From the NCBI GenBank assembly GCA_934309145.1, contig CAKRCW010000003.1, positions 124,001 to 188,000 of the forward strand: DNA of 64,000 nt, read 5' to 3'. The translations under genes and the position numbers were made by a program. Of the stretch, positions 34,724 through 42,971 are shown in pieces (the stretch's first letter is position 1; every line of letters starts with the position of its first letter). A model generated the notes under the pieces. That model was not told the origin of the DNA, made no database searches, and worked only from the letters and a program-made list of their open reading frames with translations. The DNA is from an uncultured Lachnospiraceae bacterium. GTDB taxonomy: Bacteria; Bacillota; Clostridia; Lachnospirales; Lachnospiraceae.

Positions 34724-35896
34724 TTATAACAACCCCGCCATCCTAAACATTTGTGCCAGCCTTACATCATAGCTGTGACACATTTTAACCTTTTCATATC
34801 CATTTTGTGCTATCTGTAATCTCTCTTCATCATGTTCAAGATAATAACCGATTTTGTCAAGTAGATCAGGTATACTGTCATATAATACGATATCCTCGTC
34901 AGGAATAAATATCTCAGGTATCTCGGCCTGATAATTAGATATTACAAAGCCGCCAGCTCCCATCAGGTCAAATATTCTTAGGGGAAGTCCGGTTTTGATA
35001 GGACGATTGGTCATGTTTAAGTTAATTTTGCTGCATTTAATAATCTGAGGCATCATGGTGTTGGAGTCAGCTCCTCCGTGATTATGTACCTTAGGGAGCA
35101 TGCTTGTATCACTTAAGGTCCACAAGTCCATGTCAAAATGCTCACTGATGGCAGCGAGAGTCCTTATTCTCTCCTGTTCAGTACATTTATATCCGATATA
35201 TGTGTCGGCTACAATGCCTTTTATGTCCTCTGCGTAATCCTCTCCAAGAGGCTCCCACGCTGCGTATTTTTTGAATTCTTCTGCGAAGGCATCGCTTATA
35301 GAATCCTCTATGAAATTATAGCCATATACATTTAGCTGTGCATTTATAAGACCGTCGACATAGCCCCGAATATAGTCCGGCAGGTCCTTTTCTATTTCGT
35401 TGTATCTGCATTTTTCTGAATAGAGTGAGCCGACAAATGAGATGTTGCAGTCGTATCGCTTATGTTCCTCAGCTGTCACCCTTATGCTGTCCCATGTAGG
35501 AACATCGCAGCCCATCGGAAGATGGAATATACAGTTCGGATTCATAGGCGAGAATTTGTCATGCTGCATCCTGTCTAACACGAAAATGCGATTGGTTTCG
35601 TATCTGATTGTCTCGGAATATAGCTGGAAGCTTGGACAGTCCACAGTCCATGAGAGGTAAGGAAGCTTAAATACCTTGCAGGTTCTTGCAATTATTGGCT
35701 GGAAATTAACGGAAAATACGCATAGGACATCCTTTGTCTGCTGTATAAGTGCTGCGAGCTCCTTTAGATATCCCTCGTCGTAGTCAACGCTTTTAAAGGC
35801 ACGGTTCATGTAAACGACATCAAAATCGAGCCTCTTAAGGGCGTTATCTATACCTACCTCACATATACTTTTCCAGCGACAAAAAATGACCTTCAT
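34724..35896 (-). CDS. CgeB-like glycosyltransferase (copy 2)
   Basis: The protein has 390 residues on the minus strand. It shares its whole length with copy 1, including NFQPIIARTCKVFKLPYLSW, FVGSLYSEKCRY, YVDGLINAQLNVYGYNFIED and FDLMGAGGFVISNYQAEIPE. Its codon use is closer to the housekeeping genes than that of copy 1, so the two have probably had separate histories. It lies 20 bp downstream of rpiB on the same strand and may be co-transcribed with it. Substrate unknown. Confidence 0.78.
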   Translation of the reverse strand: MKVIFCRWKSICEVGIDNALKRLDFDVVYMNRAFKSVDYDEGYLKELAALIQQTKDVLCVFSVNFQPIIARTCKVFKLPYLSWTVDCPSFQLYSETIRYETNRIFVLDRMQHDKFSPMNPNCIFHLPMGCDVPTWDSIRVTAEEHKRYDCNISFVGSLYSEKCRYNEIEKDLPDYIRGYVDGLINAQLNVYGYNFIEDSISDAFAEEFKKYAAWEPLGEDYAEDIKGIVADTYIGYKCTEQERIRTLAAISEHFDMDLWTLSDTSMLPKVHNHGGADSNTMMPQIIKCSKINLNMTNRPIKTGLPLRIFDLMGAGGFVISNYQAEIPEIFIPDEDIVLYDSIPDLLDKIGYYLEHDEERLQIAQNGYEKVKMCHSYDVRLAQMFRMAGLL

Positions 35897-35916
35897 GCGC
35901 AGCCTCCCTTTAAATA

Positions 35917-36342
35917 TTATGAGTACATTCCGATTCTTCTTATATGTCTCTCATCATTTGAGAAAGGTGTGTCTACAAATATATCGGTAATCATAAGAGC
36001 AAGTCCGGGACCTGTTGTCCTTGCACCCATACAAAGAATATTGGCATTGTTGTGCTCTCTTGTTGCCTTTGCTGAGAAGCAGTCTGCGCAGAGTGCTGCT
36101 CTTATACCGTCAACCTTGTTGGCTGCCATTGACATACCTATACCTGTTCCGCATATAAGGATTCCTAATTCACACTCACCGCCTGCTACTGCCTCTGCAA
36201 CCTTTTTTGCATAGACAGGATAATCACAGGAGGCTGTGCTGTCGCAGCCAAAATCTTTAATCTCAAATCCTCTCTCCTTAAGGTGGTTGATAACCTCAAG
36301 CTTAAGCTCGTATCCACCATGGTCACATCCGATTGCTATCAT
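35917..36342 (-). CDS. rpiB: Ribose-5-phosphate isomerase B
   Basis: The protein has 141 residues on the minus strand. MIAIGCDHGGYELKLEVINH, then ILICGTGIGMSMAANKVDGI and CADCFSAKATREHNNANIL are the RpiB/LacAB signature, with the catalytic cysteine in the CGTGIG loop. It interconverts ribose 5-phosphate and ribulose 5-phosphate. The order tsaC-rpiB next to the atp operon resembles the Bacillus arrangement of ywlC, rpiB and the atp genes. Confidence 0.93.
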   Translation of the reverse strand: MIAIGCDHGGYELKLEVINHLKERGFEIKDFGCDSTASCDYPVYAKKVAEAVAGGECELGILICGTGIGMSMAANKVDGIRAALCADCFSAKATREHNNANILCMGARTTGPGLALMITDIFVDTPFSNDERHIRRIGMYS

Positions 36343-36366
36343 AATAATATCCTCCGTTATAATAAT

Positions 36367-37413
36367 TTACACATTGATAACCCTGTGTCCGGCTGCTTTA
36401 AGCAGTCTGTTCATAATTGCACCGCCAAGCTCACCACTGTCAAATGCTTCGCTGTACATATATTCTGTTTTAAGCTCATCACATGCCCTCAATGTGGCAT
36501 AAAGGTGTGCTGCTATGGTTTCATCCTTGCTTGCCTCACCTATGACAAGAATATTCTCGCATTTGTATAGAGAAGCATTTTCTTTGCTGGCAAGAACTGC
36601 AACCTTATAGCCTTCAGCTTCCTTTTTGCTGACAAGCTCGTTTATCTTTGCTGCAACTAAGTCTTTGCTGCCTGATACTATAGAGAGCTCGCCCTTAGGT
36701 GCGTAGTGGGTATATTTCATGCCGGGTGCCTTAGGTCTGAGGTTAGGGTCAGGCTCAATTATTGCCTTGTCGATTGAAACCTCACCTACTATATGCTCAA
36801 GCATCTTCTTGGTTATGAAGCCCGGTCTTAAGATAGTAGGCTCGTCGCCGGTAAGGTCAACTATCGTTGATTCAATTCCTATGCCAACCTCGCCTCCATC
36901 AAGTATCATATCGATTCTTCCGTTCATATCCTCTGCAACGTGACCGGCTGTTGTAGGAGATGGTCTTCCTGAGGTGTTGGCACTAGGCGCAGCAATATAT
37001 ACACCGCTCTCCTGTATAAGCTTCCTTGCCACAGGATGTGAAGGCATCCTTATTGCGACAGTATTAAGTCCGCCTGTCGTTCCATCTGGAACAATTGACT
37101 TCTTTGGAAGTATGATGGTAAGAGGTCCCGGCCAGAAAGCTTCCATAAGCATTACTGCTTTTTCAGGAACAACGGTTGCAAGCTTATAAACTGCCTCAGT
37201 ATCCGCTATATGAACAATGAGTGGGTTGTCGCTTGGACGACCTTTTGCTGCATATATCTTGGCTGCCGCATCGGCATTTAGTGCGTCAGCACCAAGTCCG
37301 TAAACGGTCTCAGTCGGAAATGCGACAAGTCCGCCATTTTTAAGTATGGCTGACGCCGCTGATATAGCTTCCTTGTCATCGCCATTTTTGATTATTGTAG
37401 TTATTTTATCCAT
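36367..37413 (-). CDS. tsaC: L-threonylcarbamoyladenylate synthase (Sua5/TsaC)
   Basis: The protein has 348 residues on the minus strand. The N-terminal YrdC domain carries LVAFPTETVYGLGADALN, KGRPSDNPLIVHIAD, and IAAPSANTSGRPSPTTAGHV. The longer form with a C-terminal Sua5 domain (APGMKYTHYAPKGELSIVSG) is seen. It makes threonylcarbamoyl-AMP for the t6A37 modification of tRNAs. Length fits Sua5 rather than the short TsaC. It heads the tsaC-rpiB-cgeB minus-strand unit and is divergent from the atp operon. Confidence 0.94.
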   Translation of the reverse strand: MDKITTIIKNGDDKEAISAASAILKNGGLVAFPTETVYGLGADALNADAAAKIYAAKGRPSDNPLIVHIADTEAVYKLATVVPEKAVMLMEAFWPGPLTIILPKKSIVPDGTTGGLNTVAIRMPSHPVARKLIQESGVYIAAPSANTSGRPSPTTAGHVAEDMNGRIDMILDGGEVGIGIESTIVDLTGDEPTILRPGFITKKMLEHIVGEVSIDKAIIEPDPNLRPKAPGMKYTHYAPKGELSIVSGSKDLVAAKINELVSKKEAEGYKVAVLASKENASLYKCENILVIGEASKDETIAAHLYATLRACDELKTEYMYSEAFDSGELGGAIMNRLLKAAGHRVINV

Positions 37414-37572
37414 AGTGCTTACGCTTCCCTTGATAATATTAAAAATAAACCAAAAATATTATATCACAAGTTGCCTCTTACCACAAACAGATTGTATAAA
37501 ATGACAAATCAATGGGGATGCTTTTCGTAGAATACAGTTTTGTAAAAATGTATAAAATACAGTCGTTATTTG

Positions 37573-37601
37573 TTGAAAATATTGTGGATATCCGATATAA
37601 T
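37573..37601 (+). promoter_or_regulatory. Sigma-A promoter of the atp operon
   Basis: TTGAAA (37573-37578), a 17-base spacer and a perfect TATAAT (37596-37601) form a strong vegetative promoter 38 bases before atpZ. The gap from 37414 to 37638 between tsaC and atpZ otherwise holds no gene. A CCGATATAA string overlaps the -10 but has no sigma-28 -35 partner. Confidence 0.78.
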
Positions 37602-37638
37602 TACAATTGTGTGTACGTTTAAAATCGGGGTGACATAT

Positions 37639-37866
37639 ATGAAAAGTAATAATAATCAGGTGTGGCGTATGATATATCTTATTACACAGATAGGATTTAC
37701 TATGTTGACAACCATTTTCATATGTATTGGACTGGGATATCTTATAGACAGATGGTTTAATCTTGATCTGATGGTATGGTTTATTATTCTTGGTGTTGTC
37801 GCAGGTTTTCGTTCCACATATATATTAATCAGGAAATTTATAGGGCACGATGATGGAAAGTCGTAG
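37639..37866 (+). CDS. atpZ: AtpZ/AtpI-type ATP synthase assembly protein
   Basis: The protein has 75 residues from the ATG at 37639 (GGGGTGACATAT); longer in-frame starts lie in the promoter. Two membrane segments (IYLITQIGFTMLTTIFICIG and MVWFIILGVVAGF) separated by a short acidic loop (GYLIDRWFNLDL) are the AtpZ/ATPase_gene1 pattern. These proteins help assemble the c-ring and may bring magnesium. It overlaps atpI by 17 bases. Confidence 0.85.
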   Translation: MKSNNNQVWRMIYLITQIGFTMLTTIFICIGLGYLIDRWFNLDLMVWFIILGVVAGFRSTYILIRKFIGHDDGKS

Positions 37867-38239
37867 ATTGTTGAAGGAATTGTATATAGGAATAGCTATC
37901 CATGTGGCGATATTTATGTTGCTTGGGATTATTTTTATGCATCCGCTATGGCTGTATGAGGTTTCGCTTCTTGCCGGAGGTTCTGTATCGGCACTGCTCC
38001 TCTACCACACCTATGACTGTCTGGACAGAGCACTTGAGCTTCCTGCTAAGAACGCCAAGTCATTTATAACAATAAGGGTTATATTCAGGCTTGTAGTCAG
38101 AGTTGGTCTTATGATAATAGGAGTTCTCATACACTGGACTGCCCTTGTCGGAGTTCTGGTGGGAATGTTGTCACCTAAGACCTCTGCCTATCTTAATCCT
38201 AGAATTAAGAAGCTGCTTGATAAAAGACAGCAGAACTAA
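37850..38239 (+). CDS. atpI: ATP synthase protein I
   Basis: The protein has 129 residues with four predicted membrane segments, as in AtpI (for example IAIHVAIFMLLGIIF and TALVGVLVGMLSP). AtpI helps build the c-ring and inserts it into the membrane in Na+ and H+ ATP synthases. Two consecutive ATG codons at 37850 and 37853 are possible starts. It lies between atpZ and atpB, as in many Clostridia. Confidence 0.8.
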   Translation: MMESRRLLKELYIGIAIHVAIFMLLGIIFMHPLWLYEVSLLAGGSVSALLLYHTYDCLDRALELPAKNAKSFITIRVIFRLVVRVGLMIIGVLIHWTALVGVLVGMLSPKTSAYLNPRIKKLLDKRQQN

Positions 38240-38304
38240 CATGCTTACAGGAGTGCAAACAGTACTCTTGCTATAGAATAAAACAAATGAAGGAGGGTAA
38301 ACGT

Positions 38305-39036
38305 ATGACGAGTAGTGTAGCCATCGGGGTTGATATGGCAAGCCGTGAAGCAGATTTCTATATTCATGAGCTTTATCCAGTTAATTTCTTTGGCACGACG
38401 GTGTATATCACCACAACTCATGTCTGTACACTTATAGTGCTTATAACGATTGCTGTGCTTGCGATAGTTGCAAGACGAAGCGTATTAAAGAAGCGTGAAG
38501 TCCCAAGCAAATTTGCTGCGGGCGTTGAGATAGCAATCAGCACATTACTTAATTTCGTGAACGGAACCATGGGTAAAGCGGGCAAAAAATATATCAACTA
38601 TATTGGAACCTTGTTTATATTTGTTTTGTTATCAAATATATCCGGTCTGTTTGGGTTAAGACCACCTACAGCGGATTATGGAACAACGCTTTGTATAGCA
38701 CTTATTTCTTTTGTGATGATACAATATGCCGCTATCCGTTATCAAAAATGGGGTGCGTTTAAATCGCTTTTCGAGCCGATTTTCCTGTTCTTCCCTATAA
38801 ATGTAATCAGTGAATTTGCAACACCGGTTTCACTGTCATTGCGTTTGTTTGGTAACATTTTAGCAGGAACAGTTATGATGGCACTTTATTACGGAATGTT
38901 GCCTATATTCTGTAAATTTGGTATTCCATCTGCACTGCATGTATATTTCGACCTGTTCTCAGGTGCGATTCAGGCGTATGTATTCTGTATGCTTACAATG
39001 ACATTTGTGGCAGATAAGAGAAATGTAGAAGGCTAG
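38305..39036 (+). CDS. atpB: F0F1 ATP synthase subunit a
   Basis: The protein has 243 residues from the ATG at 38305, preceded by AAGGAGGGTAAACGT; an ATG at 38287 contains that ribosome site. Membrane helices with SLSLRLFGNILAGTVMMALY (the arginine that faces the c-ring) and GAIQAYVFCMLTMTFVADK are the hallmark of subunit a. It forms the ion half-channels. The sodium-type residues of subunit c suggest this subunit also handles Na+. Confidence 0.93.
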   Translation: MTSSVAIGVDMASREADFYIHELYPVNFFGTTVYITTTHVCTLIVLITIAVLAIVARRSVLKKREVPSKFAAGVEIAISTLLNFVNGTMGKAGKKYINYIGTLFIFVLLSNISGLFGLRPPTADYGTTLCIALISFVMIQYAAIRYQKWGAFKSLFEPIFLFFPINVISEFATPVSLSLRLFGNILAGTVMMALYYGMLPIFCKFGIPSALHVYFDLFSGAIQAYVFCMLTMTFVADKRNVEG

Positions 39037-39072
39037 TAATTATTCAAAAATAATCAAACGGAGGAATTAATA

Positions 39073-39333
39073 ATGACACAGATTCATATTGACGGATTAA
39101 TTAGTGCGTGCTCTGCAATAGGTGCAGGTATCGCTGTTTGTTCAGGTATCGGACCTGGTATAGGTCAGGGTATCGCTGCTGGTTACGGTGCTTCAGCAGT
39201 AGGCCGTAATCCTGGTGCAAAGGGAGATATCATGTCTACCATGCTTCTTGGACAGGCTGTTGCTGAGACAACAGGTTTGTATGGTCTTGTAGTTGCACTT
39301 TTGCTTATGTTCGTTAAGCCTTTCGGTAAGTAA
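39073..39333 (+). CDS. atpE: F0F1 ATP synthase subunit c, sodium-type signature
   Basis: The protein has 86 residues and two membrane helices. Helix 1 has GPGIGQG, the PxxxQ motif with Q32; helix 2 has V63, E65, T66, T67 and Y70 in the run LLGQAVAETTGLYGLVVA. These are the positions that hold Na+ in the Ilyobacter tartaricus ring, with Thr in place of Ser66. It should form an ion-carrying ring in the cytoplasmic membrane. Strong codon bias marks high expression. Confidence 0.95.
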   Translation: MTQIHIDGLISACSAIGAGIAVCSGIGPGIGQGIAAGYGASAVGRNPGAKGDIMSTMLLGQAVAETTGLYGLVVALLLMFVKPFGK

Positions 39334-39366
39334 GATTATATAAGAAACCCGAAAGGAGGACTAACG

Positions 39367-39951
39367 GTGACAAGTACTGGATTATTAACATTTGCGAATG
39401 CCAGCGTTGCTGTTTTGACAGAGGATGCAAGTACAGGCAGAATCTTTGGCCTGGATGCACAGTTGTTGTTTGATGTCCTGGTTCAGGGCTTCGCAGTATT
39501 TTTGTTGTTTATATTCCTATCATATGTGCTCATCAATCCGGTGAGAAAGATGTTAGAGGATAGACAGAAGAAGATACAGGACGACATAACTAATGCCAGA
39601 AATGACAGGGAAGAGGCGGCAAAGCTTAAGGCTTTATATGATGAGAAGATAAAGAATGCCGATACTGAGGCGGGCGATATTCTCGCACAGGCCAGAAAAA
39701 AGGCTGTTAAGAACGAGGAGAACATAATCGCTGATGCCAAGGAGGAGGCAAACAGGATTTTATCCAGAGCAGGCAAAGAGGCAGAGTTAGAGAAGAGCAG
39801 GGTTAAGGATGAGGTTAAGCAGGAGATAATCGGCGTTGCTACAGTTATGGCTGGCAAGCTGGTTTATACATCTTTGGATGAGGAAGGTCAGGCTAAGCTC
39901 ATAGATGATACTCTGAAGGAAATGGGTGATGATACATGGCTAAACAAGTAG
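39367..39951 (+). CDS. atpF: F0F1 ATP synthase subunit b
   Basis: The protein has 194 residues with a GTG start behind AAAGGAGGACTAACG. One membrane helix near residue 40 (GFAVFLLFIFLSYVLI) leads into a long charged coiled coil (RKMLEDRQKKIQDDITNARN, ILAQARKKAVKNEENIIADA), the peripheral stalk that links F0 to F1. The N-terminal 30 residues before the membrane helix are longer than usual. It overlaps atpH by 16 bases. Confidence 0.92.
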   Translation: MTSTGLLTFANASVAVLTEDASTGRIFGLDAQLLFDVLVQGFAVFLLFIFLSYVLINPVRKMLEDRQKKIQDDITNARNDREEAAKLKALYDEKIKNADTEAGDILAQARKKAVKNEENIIADAKEEANRILSRAGKEAELEKSRVKDEVKQEIIGVATVMAGKLVYTSLDEEGQAKLIDDTLKEMGDDTWLNK

Positions 39952-40475
39952 ACGCAACCTATGGAAATGCACTTTTTGAGCTCGCTATGGAGGAACACAA
40001 GCTTGATGAACTCTATGATGAGGCACAGGTGCTTGTAAATATTTTTAAAGAAAATTATGAGTTAATAAAACTTCTGGAGCATCCACAGATAAGTAAGGAA
40101 GAGAAAAAGGCTCTGATAGAGAATACATTTAAGGGAAGAGTTTCCGGAGATATGACAGGTTTAATGGTTATGGTCGTAGATAAGGAGCATAGCAAATGGC
40201 TTGTCCGTATTCTGGAGTATTTTATCGGATGTGTAAAGAAGGAAAAGAATATAGGAATAGCAGACGTAACCAGCGCGGTTACATTGTCTGACTCACAGAA
40301 GGCAGACATAGAAAAGAGACTGCTTGACACTACCTCATATACAAGTATGGAGGTGTCCTATAATGTGGATAAGTCCATTATAGGCGGACTTGTTATTCGT
40401 ATAGAGGACAGAGTTGTCGACAGTAGTATTAAAAATAAGCTGGAGAAGATGTCAAAGGCTCTGGCACAAGGTTAG
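39936..40475 (+). CDS. atpH: F0F1 ATP synthase subunit delta
   Basis: The protein has 179 residues. The opening DATYGNALFELAMEEHKLDE and the closing GLVIRIEDRVVDSSIKNKLE are the delta (OSCP) family features. Delta ties the top of F1 to the peripheral stalk. Its start overlaps the end of atpF, so the two are translationally coupled. Confidence 0.93.
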   Translation: MAKQVDATYGNALFELAMEEHKLDELYDEAQVLVNIFKENYELIKLLEHPQISKEEKKALIENTFKGRVSGDMTGLMVMVVDKEHSKWLVRILEYFIGCVKKEKNIGIADVTSAVTLSDSQKADIEKRLLDTTSYTSMEVSYNVDKSIIGGLVIRIEDRVVDSSIKNKLEKMSKALAQG

Positions 40476-40502
40476 ATAAAACTAGAGGAAAGAAGGTGTT
40501 CG

Positions 40503-42011
40503 TTGTCCATGAATTTGAAACCGGAAGAGATAAGCTCCGTTATCAAAGAGCAGATTAAGAATTATCAGACGAAACTTGAGACTTCCGATGTAGGAACAGT
40601 TATTCAGGTTGCAGACGGAATTGCGCGTATTCATGGTCTTGAGAGTGCTATGCAGGGCGAACTTCTTGAATTCCCAGGGGATGTATTCGGTATGGTAATG
40701 AACCTTGAGGAGGACAATGTTGGTGCCGTTTTGCTCGGTGATAATAACAATATCAACGAGGGTGACATAGTTAAGACAACAGGACGAGTTGTTGAAACTC
40801 CTGTAGGAGATGCAATGCTCGGACGAGTTGTAAATGCGTTAGGACAGCCTATAGATGGCAAAGGTCCTATAGCGACAACAAAGACAAGACAGATAGAGAG
40901 AGTAGCATCAGGTGTTATCTCTCGTAAGTCAGTTGATACACCTCTCCAGACAGGTATCAAGGCTATCGATGCCATGGTTCCTATCGGACGAGGACAGAGA
41001 GAGTTGATTATCGGTGACAGACAGACTGGTAAGACAGCTATAGCGATTGATACAATAATCAATCAAAAGGGACAGGGAGTAAACTGTATATATGTAGCCA
41101 TTGGACAGAAGGCTTCTACAGTTGCTAATATAGTTAAGACACTTACAGAGTATGGTGCTATGGAATATACAACCATAGTTGCTTCAACTGCAAGTGAGCT
41201 TGCACCACTTCAGTATATCGCACCATATACCGGATGTGCGATTGGTGAGGAATGGATGGAGGCAGGTAAGGATGTTCTTGTAGTATATGATGATTTGTCA
41301 AAGCATGCTACTGCATATCGTACCCTGTCACTTCTTCTAAGAAGACCACCAGGACGTGAGGCTTATCCGGGAGATGTATTCTATCTTCATTCGAGACTGC
41401 TTGAGCGTGCGGCTAAGCTTTCGGATGAGCTTGGAGGAGGTTCGCTTACTGCACTTCCTATAATTGAGACACAGGCAGGAGATGTATCAGCATATATTCC
41501 TACTAATGTTATTTCTATAACAGATGGACAGATATACCTTGAGACAGAGATGTTTAACTCAGGCTTCAGACCTGCTGTTAATGCCGGACTTTCAGTATCC
41601 AGAGTTGGTGGAGCAGCACAGATAAATGCCATGAAGAAGCTTGCAGCACCTATCCGTGTTGAGCTTGCACAGTACAGAGAGCTTGCAGCTTTCTCACAGT
41701 TTGGTTCAGAGCTTGACGCAGATACAAAAGACAAGCTTGCTCAGGGTGAGAGAATTAAGGAGATGCTTAAGCAGCCACAGTATAAGCCTATGCCTGTAGA
41801 GAAGCAGGTCGTAATCATTTATGCAGCGACAAGAAAGTATCTCATTGACATTCCTGTTGACAGAATACTTGAATTTGAGAGCGGATTATTTGAATATATT
41901 TCTACAAATGCACCTGAGATATTTGAGGGAATCAGAGAGCAGAAGAAGCTCACTGAGGAATTAGAGCAGAGCCTTATTAAGGCAATCACAGCATTTAAGG
42001 AAGAATTCTAG
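40503..42011 (+). CDS. atpA: F0F1 ATP synthase subunit alpha
   Basis: The protein has 502 residues. The P-loop GDRQTGKTAIAIDTIINQ is near residue 170, with VYDDLSKHATAYRTLSLLLR and the conserved arginine region GFRPAVNAGLSVSRVGGAAQ further on. The alpha subunit holds the non-catalytic nucleotide sites. The start is probably TTG at 40503, six bases after AAGGTG; ATG at 40509 is also possible. Confidence 0.96.
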   Translation: MSMNLKPEEISSVIKEQIKNYQTKLETSDVGTVIQVADGIARIHGLESAMQGELLEFPGDVFGMVMNLEEDNVGAVLLGDNNNINEGDIVKTTGRVVETPVGDAMLGRVVNALGQPIDGKGPIATTKTRQIERVASGVISRKSVDTPLQTGIKAIDAMVPIGRGQRELIIGDRQTGKTAIAIDTIINQKGQGVNCIYVAIGQKASTVANIVKTLTEYGAMEYTTIVASTASELAPLQYIAPYTGCAIGEEWMEAGKDVLVVYDDLSKHATAYRTLSLLLRRPPGREAYPGDVFYLHSRLLERAAKLSDELGGGSLTALPIIETQAGDVSAYIPTNVISITDGQIYLETEMFNSGFRPAVNAGLSVSRVGGAAQINAMKKLAAPIRVELAQYRELAAFSQFGSELDADTKDKLAQGERIKEMLKQPQYKPMPVEKQVVIIYAATRKYLIDIPVDRILEFESGLFEYISTNAPEIFEGIREQKKLTEELEQSLIKAITAFKEEF

Positions 42012-42034
42012 GAGTAGAATAGAGGTGATAAGTC

Positions 42035-42907
42035 TTGGCATCTATGAGAGACATCAAGAGACGTAAAGAGAGCGTCCAGAGTACTCAGCAGATTACCAAA
42101 GCCATGAAACTGGTAGCTACAGTCAAGCTCCAGAAGGCTAGAAGTAAGGCTGAGAGCAACAAACCATATTTTAATATGCTTTATGACACTATCTGTTCTA
42201 TTCTTGCCATGACGAAGAATGTGGACCACCACTATCTAAGGGACAACGGATGTAAGAAAAAGGCAGTTATTACAATAACCTCTAACCGTGGTCTTGCGGG
42301 CGGCTATAACAACAATATAGTTAAGCTTGTGACAGGTGGTGATTTTCCTAAGGACGATACCTATGTGTATGCAATAGGAAAGAAGGGTATAGAAGGCCTT
42401 GCAAGAAAGGGCTATACCATATATCAGGATTCGTCAGAGGTGATAAATGCACCGCTATTTGCAGATGCGACAGAGCTTACGAAGCAGCTTTTGACACAGT
42501 ATTCCAAGAACGAGATAGGTGAGATATACCTTGCATATACAAACTTCAAGAATACGGTAGTGCAGGAGCCTGTATTGGTCAAGCTGTTACCTATAAGCGC
42601 TGATGACTTTGATTTGGATGAAGCTAAGTTAAAGGATATGGATGGCAAGCTTCTTATGAACTTTGAGCCATCTGCTGAGGAGGTTCTTGATGAGGTGATA
42701 CCAAAATACATGTCTAACATTATATTTGGTGCACTCTTAGAGTCCGTTGCGAGTGAGAATGGTGCCAGAATGCAGGCTATGGATTCTGCAACAAGCAATG
42801 CTGATGATATGATTAGCAGCTTATCTCTTAAGTACAACCGAGCAAGACAGAGTGCAATCACTCAGGAGCTTACAGAGATTATTGCTGGTGCGGATGCAAT
42901 TAGCTAA
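42035..42907 (+). CDS. atpG: F0F1 ATP synthase subunit gamma
   Basis: The protein has 290 residues. The start MASMRDIKRRKESVQSTQQI, read from TTG at 42035, is standard for gamma and rules in the TTG start; the C-terminal SLKYNRARQSAITQELTEII is its coiled-coil partner. Gamma is the rotating central shaft. Ribosome site GAGGTGATAAG. Confidence 0.94.
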   Translation: MASMRDIKRRKESVQSTQQITKAMKLVATVKLQKARSKAESNKPYFNMLYDTICSILAMTKNVDHHYLRDNGCKKKAVITITSNRGLAGGYNNNIVKLVTGGDFPKDDTYVYAIGKKGIEGLARKGYTIYQDSSEVINAPLFADATELTKQLLTQYSKNEIGEIYLAYTNFKNTVVQEPVLVKLLPISADDFDLDEAKLKDMDGKLLMNFEPSAEEVLDEVIPKYMSNIIFGALLESVASENGARMQAMDSATSNADDMISSLSLKYNRARQSAITQELTEIIAGADAIS

Positions 42908-42971
42908 TGCGATATGACATAGAGTAGAAATATTTGGTTATATATAGAAATTATAAGGAGATATAAGGAAA

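Noticed and set aside
15940..35896. Mobile element carrying the glycan island
   Set aside because: No transposase, integrase, tRNA target or flanking direct repeat is seen. The island may still have been acquired by recombination.
37592..37600. CCGATATAA string in the atp promoter
   Set aside because: It overlaps a perfect TATAAT with a 17-base spacer to TTGAAA. No TAAA-like -35 lies 15-16 bases upstream, so sigma-28 control is unlikely.
36367..42000. Long open frames on the strand opposite tsaC and atpA
   Set aside because: They lack ribosome sites, and the tsaC and atpA products are clearly recognised. They are by-products of strong codon bias.
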